NCBI GenBank assembly: GCA_050954885.1
Contig: JBPBPI010000133.1
Coordinates: 1-17,556 of the forward strand
Source: JBPBPI01 sp050954885
Lineage (GTDB): Bacteria; Pseudomonadota; Alphaproteobacteria; Caedimonadales; Caedimonadaceae
Length of the DNA stretch: 17,556 bases
Direction of reading: 5' to 3'
The position numbers and the translations under genes are program-made. Positions 9,126-14,238 of this stretch are shown here, in pieces (within the stretch, counting starts at the first letter, position 1; every line of letters starts with the position of its first letter). Below the pieces are notes generated by a model, which was given only the letters and a program-made list of their open reading frames with translations, was not told the origin of the DNA and did no database searches.

Positions 9126-9615
9126 AAATATTAACGTGCCATCAGATCCCAATGTCGAAATTATGTTAAATTTTGAATCCGAACACTGGCGTCAAGTTGA
9201 TTTTGACGTCACAGCTGTGACATCAACCCTGGTCAACACCGTGTTAAAAGAATTTGTACCAGGTAGTTACCAAGGTGAAATTTCGATTATTTTAAGCCAT
9301 GATCAACATTTGCATCATTTAAATAAAACCTATCGCCATCAGGATAAAGCCACCAATGTTTTATCCTTTGACTATGGTCCCAATGCCTTTGACAAAGGTA
9401 TTATAGGAGATGTTTTTGTCTCTTTTGAGACGCTGACACAAGAGGCGGTCGCCCAACAAAAGAGTTTACAAAATCACTTCAGCCATTTGATTATTCATGG
9501 TGTTTTACATCTTTTAGGATATGATCATGAACATGAACAAGACGCTAAAGAGATGGAACAATTGGAAATAGAATTTTTAAAACAAATGAATATTTCAAAC
9601 CCATACATCAATTAA
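9103..9615 (+). CDS. ybeY: Endoribonuclease YbeY (16S rRNA 3'-end maturation)
   Basis: A zinc-dependent single-strand endoribonuclease needed for 16S rRNA 3' processing and late 70S ribosome quality control. The signature HGVLHLLGYDH gives the zinc ligands His132, His136 and His142 (numbered from 9103), and the substrate-side motif NKTYRHQDKATNVLSFDY precedes it. The frame is open upstream to 9022, but that part lies inside phoH in another frame and looks unlike YbeY. The double ATG at 9103/9106, about 20 bases before the phoH stop, gives about 170 residues, close to the family's usual 150-170. ATG 9091 or GTG 9115 are possible alternatives. There is no strong Shine-Dalgarno, which fits translational coupling to phoH. 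Confidence 0.93.
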   Translation: MMAAVHPKNINVPSDPNVEIMLNFESEHWRQVDFDVTAVTSTLVNTVLKEFVPGSYQGEISIILSHDQHLHHLNKTYRHQDKATNVLSFDYGPNAFDKGIIGDVFVSFETLTQEAVAQQKSLQNHFSHLIIHGVLHLLGYDHEHEQDAKEMEQLEIEFLKQMNISNPYIN

Positions 9616-9633
9616 ACAGGAGAAAAAGTACAC

Positions 9634-10467
9634 GTGGCCATTCGTTTGATTGATCGCCTTTTCAAACTTTTATCAAGAAAAAATTCTGATTCTATTCGAG
9701 AAACAATTACAGAATTAATTCAAGAAACACCGTCTGAAGAATCTTCTCTAAATTTTGAAGAACGGGCACTTTTATCAAATGTATTAAGTCTGCGTGATTT
9801 GTCCGTAGACGACGTAAAAATTCCACGGGCTGATATTATTGCAGTCCCTGCGGATATTTCTTATCCTGCCTTGATTAAATTAATGTCTGAAACACCATTC
9901 ACCAGATTGCCTGTCTATCAAACAAACTTGGATGATATTGTGGGTCATATTCATGTCAAAGACATTGCTTTGCATGTCCAAAGCGACCATTTTGATACGC
10001 ATAAGATCATTCAACAAGTTCTTTTTGTGCCCCATTCTATGCGTCTTTTAGATCTCTTTTTACAAATGCGGGCCACCCAAATTCCGATGGCTTGTGTGGT
10101 TGATGAATATGGCGGGATCGATGGACTTGTGACCTCTTGGGATATCATTCGTGAAATCTTGGGCGATTTACAAGATGATCATACGCCTGAAATTTCTTCT
10201 CAAATTACCAAACTTAATAACGGCGCTTATGTCATTGATGCACGTGTTTCCATAAAAGATTTGGAAGACCATATTGGAAAAATTTTAACCCAAGAAGAAC
10301 GAGACGAAGATATTGATACGGTCGGTGGGTTGATCATGTATATTGCAGGACGTGTGCCGCATCGCAAAGAAGTTATTTCTCATGCCTCAGGTATTGATTT
10401 TGAGGTCATCGAAGCCAGTCCCCGAAGTATCAACCGTGTCCATCTTTATCCTGTCAAACCTCAATGA
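9634..10467 (+). CDS. corC: CorC/HlyC (YbeX/TlyC) family CBS-domain protein
   Basis: A 277-residue protein with a pair of CBS domains (about 68-190; motifs VPRADIIAVPAD-like start, TRLPVYQTNLDDIVGHIHVKDI, ACVVDEYGGIDGLVT) followed by the CorC_HlyC transporter-associated domain (about 200-275; VGGLIMYIAGRVP). It lacks the DUF21 membrane domain of the larger CNNM/CorB proteins, so it is probably cytoplasmic or membrane-peripheral. E. coli CorC (YbeX) is linked to Mg2+/Co2+ efflux and, more recently, to ribosome metabolism, matching its fixed place between ybeY and lnt. Some homologues are named hemolysin TlyC, but nothing here indicates haemolysis. The start is GTG 9634, with AGGAG at 9618-9622. 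The stop overlaps the lnt start (ATGA). Confidence 0.92.
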   Translation: MAIRLIDRLFKLLSRKNSDSIRETITELIQETPSEESSLNFEERALLSNVLSLRDLSVDDVKIPRADIIAVPADISYPALIKLMSETPFTRLPVYQTNLDDIVGHIHVKDIALHVQSDHFDTHKIIQQVLFVPHSMRLLDLFLQMRATQIPMACVVDEYGGIDGLVTSWDIIREILGDLQDDHTPEISSQITKLNNGAYVIDARVSIKDLEDHIGKILTQEERDEDIDTVGGLIMYIAGRVPHRKEVISHASGIDFEVIEASPRSINRVHLYPVKPQ

Positions 10468-12029
10468 ACATTGAGCATTCTTTAAGATGCCTCAGGCATT
10501 TTATGGATCATCCTGTTCAAGGATGGCGTGCCAAAGCTTTAGCTTATGTCTATGGGCTTGTAGCAGCATTGGCTCTAGCCCCTCTTTACATTTTTCCTTG
10601 TCTGATCATCTCCTTCAGCGGCCTTCTTTTGTTGACGCAACACACGCGTTTCAGACAATCTTTTTGGTTGGGATGGTGGTTTGGTTTTGGCTATTTCACC
10701 GCAGGTCTTTATTGGATTGCCTTTGCCATGGGGGTCGACCTTGCCCGCTTTGCTTGGATGATTCCCTTTTCGGTTTTTGGTCTCCCCGCATTCTTATCTT
10801 TTTTTATTGCCCCTGTTTTGGGACTTTTGCAAGTCAGTAATCTCAAAGGATTAGACCGACTTATTTTATTTGCTGCTTTATGGGCCATTTTTGAATGGCT
10901 GCGAGGACATCTTTTGACAGGATTTCCTTGGAATCTTATCAGCTACTGCTGTATCGATTATTTATATGTAGCACAGTCTTTTGCTTTATTTGGTGCCTAT
11001 GGGGTCAGCTTTTTAACCATTTTATGGTCAGGTGCCTTTTTTCTTTGGCCGCGCTATAAGACGATTGCGTCTGTTTATACCACCTTTATACTGATTGTTA
11101 TGTATGGTGGGTTGACTATGGAAGGCACACCAGAAGATAATGTCACACCTTTTGTCCTAAGGATTGTTCAACCCTCAATTCCTCAAAAATTAAAATCATC
11201 ATCTCAACATGCCGAACAAAACCTTGAGAAAATTATTGATCTGACCAACACACCTGCCCAAGGGCCAGCACCAGATGTTTATCTGTGGCCAGAATCAGCA
11301 ACTTCTTTTCTTTTGGCCAATGACAACGCACGACGACATAAGTTGATGCATCTTCTCAATTCTCAACGTCCTTTATTAACAGGCGTGACACGTATCTTAC
11401 GAACAGAAAAGATCAAACTTTGGAACAGTTTAATTGCCATCAATCCTCAGGGCGGCATCATGGCGCACTATGATAAATCTCATTTGGTTCCCTTTGGCGA
11501 GTACTTGCCATTGCGGTCTATTCTATCTTCTTTTGTGCAAAAGATCACACCGGGTTCCGTCGATTACTCACCAGGACTTGGCCTTAAAACTTTAAAGGTC
11601 TCAAATCTTCCCCCCTTCAGTCCTCTGATATGCTATGAAGTTATTTTTCCGGGTAAAGTAAAATCTCTTCATGACACAATAAAGCCTGAATGGATTTTAA
11701 ACATAACCAACGATGCCTGGTATGGCAACACGTCGGGTCCCTATCAGCATTTGGCAATTGCCCAAGCCCGTGCCATTGAAGAGGGATTGCCCCTTATTCG
11801 AGTTGGTAATAATGGTATTTCGGCATCCATCGACGCTTATGGTCGTTTAACCAAAACACTTGCTCTTAATCAAGTAGGTGTCTTGGATGTAAACCTTTCA
11901 AAACCACGACCCAATCCCACACTTTATGGCAGGTACGGTGATAAAATGTTCCTTATTTTATTAGCAATAGCGATGGGTATATTGATTGTAAGGAGAAGCT
12001 TGATCCAGAAAAATAAATTTCTCACATAA
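10464..12029 (+). CDS. lnt: Apolipoprotein N-acyltransferase Lnt
   Basis: A 521-residue inner-membrane enzyme that adds the third acyl chain to the N-terminal cysteine of lipoproteins, the last step before Lol sorting. The N-terminal half has about six transmembrane helices (residues about 25-220). The C-terminal half is a periplasmic nitrilase-fold domain with the Glu-Lys-Cys triad visible: Glu277 (LWPESA), Lys338 (YDKSHLVPFGEYLP) and Cys390 (ICYEVIFPG), close to E. coli positions 267/335/387. NITNDAWYG and the VGNNGISASID-type segment are also conserved. A final hydrophobic helix (MFLILLAIAMGILIV) returns to the membrane. The ATG overlaps the corC stop by four bases (ATGA). It is the last gene of the operon; no clear hairpin terminator follows. 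Confidence 0.96.
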   Translation: MNIEHSLRCLRHFMDHPVQGWRAKALAYVYGLVAALALAPLYIFPCLIISFSGLLLLTQHTRFRQSFWLGWWFGFGYFTAGLYWIAFAMGVDLARFAWMIPFSVFGLPAFLSFFIAPVLGLLQVSNLKGLDRLILFAALWAIFEWLRGHLLTGFPWNLISYCCIDYLYVAQSFALFGAYGVSFLTILWSGAFFLWPRYKTIASVYTTFILIVMYGGLTMEGTPEDNVTPFVLRIVQPSIPQKLKSSSQHAEQNLEKIIDLTNTPAQGPAPDVYLWPESATSFLLANDNARRHKLMHLLNSQRPLLTGVTRILRTEKIKLWNSLIAINPQGGIMAHYDKSHLVPFGEYLPLRSILSSFVQKITPGSVDYSPGLGLKTLKVSNLPPFSPLICYEVIFPGKVKSLHDTIKPEWILNITNDAWYGNTSGPYQHLAIAQARAIEEGLPLIRVGNNGISASIDAYGRLTKTLALNQVGVLDVNLSKPRPNPTLYGRYGDKMFLILLAIAMGILIVRRSLIQKNKFLT

Positions 12030-12068
12030 AATATTCTACCCTAAGACATGATTCTCAAAAATAAAAAT

Positions 12069-12098
12069 TTGACAAAAAGATATAAATTTTATTATGTA
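12069..12098 (+). promoter_or_regulatory. Candidate promoter of the LRR gene
   Basis: A perfect TTGACA at 12069-12074 is followed, after 18 bases, by a weak TATGTA at 12093-12098, about 30 bases before the ATG at 12128. The -35 is good and the -10 poor. It is the only promoter-like pair in this 98-base spacer. Confidence 0.35.
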
Positions 12099-12127
12099 TT
12101 AAGTATCACATTTTATTAGGAAAAATC

Positions 12128-13036
12128 ATGAAAAAAATCTTTATCTTTGTCATTGGACTTTTCAATCTCTGTTTTCTACCTTCCTTTGGGTCAATAACGA
12201 TTGATGAAAAGCAAGAAATTCCTTCTCTAAAAATTATGGCGATTGAAAGTATTAAAAATCATATTAAAAAATTAGAGCAAGATAATAAAGAAGAAGCAAT
12301 TAGATATGCTCAAAAATTGCCTGAAGATTTGAGAGAAATAATTTTTTATCCAGTTTCTATAAATAATCGCTCAAAATTAGAATGTTTACCTTTTTCCTCA
12401 TATTTTACAAGCACAATTACTTTGGCTTTAGATTTTACAGCGATCAAAAATAAATCTTTTTTTGAACCCCTTTATCGTAATGAATCTTTAATAGAGCTTA
12501 GCATTGATCTAAATAGTAAAGACGAAATAGATATTGAACAGTTTATTGATTTTACTCGTTTAAAAAATCTTAAAAGTTTAAAATTACAATATTTTCATTT
12601 TAGAGATATTAATTTTCTCAAAGAGATGGAAAATCTTACGACACTTAATATATCTTTAGGAAAAATCAAAGATACCAATGGTTTAAAATATCTGACAAAT
12701 CTTCAAACTCTTATATTAAATGAAATTGAGCTTGATGATGTAACACCGATAAGTTCTTTGTCAGAACTTCGCTGTCTTAGTTTAAGTAATAATAGTATTA
12801 AAAATTTGACTCCCTTAAGCTCTCTTAAAAAACTTCAAATGCTTATTTTAAGCAGCAATTACATTAAAAACGTAACCCCTTTAAGTTGTTTGCCAGAACT
12901 TCAAAGGTTAAATTTAGGCAATAATAGCATTGAAGATTTAACGCCTCTTAATCTTCTTAATCTTCTTAAAATTTTAGTAATGTATGGCAATCAAATTAAA
13001 AACCTTAATATCTATAAGTCATTTAAAAAAGCTTGA
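12128..13036 (+). CDS. Secreted leucine-rich-repeat protein, frameshifted (N-terminal part)
   Basis: The 302-residue frame begins with a Sec signal peptide (MKKIFIFVIGLFNLCFLPSFG). A helical region of about residues 35-65 contains LPEDLREIIF, which loosely resembles an F-box core. From about residue 140 it carries 22-residue leucine-rich repeats of internalin/LRR_4 type, for example NSIKNLTPLSSLKKLQMLIL and NYIKNVTPLSCLPELQRLNL. Such proteins bind other proteins and are often effectors or surface proteins in host-associated bacteria. The frame breaks around 13007-13010: after NQIKNLN it ends in a non-LRR tail (IYKSFKKA), while the LRR continues in the next frame (following entry). Skipping one base gives one protein of 377 residues. 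Either the gene is decaying or the base is a sequencing error. Very AT-rich. Function unknown. Confidence 0.8.
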   Translation: MKKIFIFVIGLFNLCFLPSFGSITIDEKQEIPSLKIMAIESIKNHIKKLEQDNKEEAIRYAQKLPEDLREIIFYPVSINNRSKLECLPFSSYFTSTITLALDFTAIKNKSFFEPLYRNESLIELSIDLNSKDEIDIEQFIDFTRLKNLKSLKLQYFHFRDINFLKEMENLTTLNISLGKIKDTNGLKYLTNLQTLILNEIELDDVTPISSLSELRCLSLSNNSIKNLTPLSSLKKLQMLILSSNYIKNVTPLSCLPELQRLNLGNNSIEDLTPLNLLNLLKILVMYGNQIKNLNIYKSFKKA

Positions 13037-13262
13037 AATACTTGATTTGAGACATAATCCTTTGAAATTAAGTAATTTAGAACCACAATTATTAGAAGAA
13101 TTAGCTTCTATTAAAAAGCTTCAGATCTTTGTATTAACTGATGAAGACAATATTAAAAGACTTAATGTTCAAACAAGTAAAAAAAAGCTTGAGCATATTA
13201 TTAATGATTTTAGAGTTATGGGATTTAAAAAACCTTTTTCTACTATTGATTTTAAACTTTAA
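13011..13262 (+). pseudogene. C-terminal continuation of the frameshifted LRR gene
   Basis: In the frame one base beyond that of the upstream gene, codons from 13011 read SISHLKKLEILDLRHNPL, completing an LRR unit. Joining it to NQIKNLN gives exactly 22 residues from Asn to Asn, the period of the preceding repeats. The remainder (LSNLEPQLLEELASIKKLQIFVLTDED and on) is a plausible LRR-capping tail ending at TAA 13260-13262. An ATG at 12984 opens this frame inside the upstream gene, but without a Shine-Dalgarno. It is therefore read as a fragment of the same gene and not as a separate one. Confidence 0.7.
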
Positions 13263-13280
13263 TATATTATAGCTATTTTG

Positions 13281-13337
13281 CTTGTTGCCTTTAAAAGATA
13301 AGATGAAGAGTATATTCTTTTTTTAAAGGCAACCAAG
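13281..13337 (+). promoter_or_regulatory. Inverted repeat covering the mazG ribosome-binding site and start codon
   Basis: GTTGCCTTTAAAA (13284-13296) is perfectly complementary to TTTTAAAGGCAAC (13321-13333), with a 24-base loop. With one bulged base the stem extends to CTTG (13281) pairing with CAAG (13334-13337). The 3' arm holds the Shine-Dalgarno-like AAAGG (13325-13329) and reaches the G of the GTG start, so in mRNA it could mask translation initiation. It is not followed by a T-run on either strand, which argues against a simple terminator. The fold is predicted by eye only. Confidence 0.5.
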
Positions 13338-13744
13338 TGACTAAAATTTTAATTCAAAACTTAAACAACATTGAATGTGCTTACGACTTACATATCAAAG
13401 CGAAAAATATTGGGTTTTATTGGACATCAGTTCATCAAATTTTAGACAATATCGGTTCAGAGGTGACAGAAATAAAGCAAGCAATTGAACAACAAGAATC
13501 TCAAGCACGTATCAGCGAAGAAATTGGCGATTTGTACTTAGGTCTGCTTGAACTATGCCATTATTTAAATTTAGATCCCGAAACTGTTTTACAAAATAGT
13601 TTAAAAAAATTTGAAAAACGCCTAAACTTTGTTAAAGATCGTATGCAAAAGCGTGGTATAGATTATTTTGATGATAACTCTAAGGACATTGCCTTAAAGT
13701 TATGGCATGAGGCAAAAGCGCATGGTGCCGTCGAAGAGGATTGA
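13337..13744 (+). CDS. mazG: MazG-like nucleotide pyrophosphohydrolase (single domain)
   Basis: A 135-residue all-alpha NTP pyrophosphohydrolase of the MazG family, which hydrolyses (d)NTPs or aberrant nucleotides to NMP + PPi using Mg2+. Metal-binding acidic motifs are visible: SEVTEIKQAIEQ (E-x2-E type) and SEEIGDLYLGLLEL (E-E-x2-D). The segment LDPETVLQNSLKKFEKRLNFVKDRMQKRG and the late LWHEAKA closely follow the C-terminal half of long MazG proteins such as E. coli MazG (263 residues). The N-terminal MazG repeat of those proteins is absent, so this is a one-domain form, either natural or reduced. The start is GTG, its weak AAAGG site lying in an inverted repeat. The last seven codons and stop (13723-13744) are encoded antisense to the tRNA-Thr gene. 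Confidence 0.85.
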   Translation: MTKILIQNLNNIECAYDLHIKAKNIGFYWTSVHQILDNIGSEVTEIKQAIEQQESQARISEEIGDLYLGLLELCHYLNLDPETVLQNSLKKFEKRLNFVKDRMQKRGIDYFDDNSKDIALKLWHEAKAHGAVEED

Positions 13745-13797
13745 ACTCTCGACCTCACCCTTACCAAGGGTGTGCTCTACCACTGAGCTACGACGGC
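13723..13797 (-). tRNA. tRNA-Thr (anticodon GGT), CCA encoded
   Basis: On the minus strand the cloverleaf is complete. The acceptor stem GCCGTCG (13797-13791) pairs with CGACGGC (13733-13727), with discriminator A (13726) and a genome-encoded CCA (13725-13723). The D-arm is AGCTCAGTGGTAGAGC; the anticodon arm ACCC-TTGGTAA-GGGT gives anticodon GGT for Thr ACC/ACU codons; the variable loop is short; the T-arm is GAGAG-TTCAATC-CTCTT. It overlaps the antisense 3' end of mazG by 22 bases. It is 75 bases long with CCA, normal for tRNA-Thr. Confidence 0.96.
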
Positions 13798-13810
13798 CAA
13801 CCGCTTAACA

Positions 13811-13837
13811 TTTATACGAACATCATCTTTGATTCAA
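13811..13837 (-). promoter_or_regulatory. Candidate promoter of the tRNA-Thr gene
   Basis: On the minus strand, TTGAAT (13837-13832) and TATAAA (13816-13811) are separated by 15 bases and lie 14 bases before the tRNA 5' end. The spacing is short, but the position is right for a tRNA promoter. Confidence 0.35.
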
Positions 13838-13845
13838 GAGTGAAC

Positions 13846-14106
13846 ATGAGCGAAATCCAAAAAAAACCAAAGTTAACCAAACTAGAACGACGTGCCAAGG
13901 CTTTGCGTGATAACTTAAAAAAAAGAAAACAACAACAAGCAAAACGTGATCTGGTAAAACCTGTTGAGATACCCTCAGAACCTTCTCTAAATCCTGAAAC
14001 TCTTTTGCCAAATCCACAAGAAACTTGTGATCAAAATCATGATAAGACAAATCAACTTCAAACAATTGATGCTCAAGGCGAAATAAATTTAACTTTAAAA
14101 AAGTGA
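13846..14106 (+). CDS. Small basic hypothetical protein
   Basis: An 86-residue protein. Its N-terminal third is strongly basic and helical (KLTKLERRAKALRDNLKKRKQQQAKR), and its C-terminal part is Pro/Gln/Asn-rich and probably disordered. Short proteins with a similar opening (K-L-T-x-x-E-R-R-A-x-A-L-R-x-N-L-x-x-R-K) occur widely in Alphaproteobacteria as conserved hypotheticals; no function is known to me. The open frame extends upstream to 13741, but that stretch is the antisense of the tRNA gene, so I place the start at ATG 13846, with AAGAG a few bases upstream. The basic segment could bind nucleic acid, which is a guess. It is divergent from the tRNA. Confidence 0.7.
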   Translation: MSEIQKKPKLTKLERRAKALRDNLKKRKQQQAKRDLVKPVEIPSEPSLNPETLLPNPQETCDQNHDKTNQLQTIDAQGEINLTLKK

Positions 14107-14177
14107 TCATTTATATAAATATAATTCTATAAAAGAATTAAGTTTTATAAATATTTAAAAAATAACCTATTGATATA

Positions 14178-14207
14178 TTGACTTTTTTTATTTTTTAGAT
14201 TCCTAAT
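14178..14207 (+). promoter_or_regulatory. Candidate promoter of the toxin gene
   Basis: TTGACT at 14178-14183, an 18-base spacer and CCTAAT (4/6 to TATAAT) at 14202-14207 lie about 30 bases upstream of the ATG at 14239. The surrounding 14107-14238 is otherwise AT-rich non-coding sequence with a weak six-base-stem hairpin (14123-14139) too poor to call a terminator. Confidence 0.35.
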
Positions 14208-14238
14208 AGTCAAAACAATTAACCATTAGAGTCATAAT

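Noticed and set aside
13741..13845. N-terminal extension of the small basic protein (first 35 codons)
   Set aside because: It is translated from the antisense of the tRNA-Thr gene; ATG 13846 gives the natural start.
14123..14146. Hairpin AATTCT/AGAATT followed by AAGTTTT as a terminator
   Set aside because: Six-base AT-only stem with a short, interrupted T-run; too weak to support.
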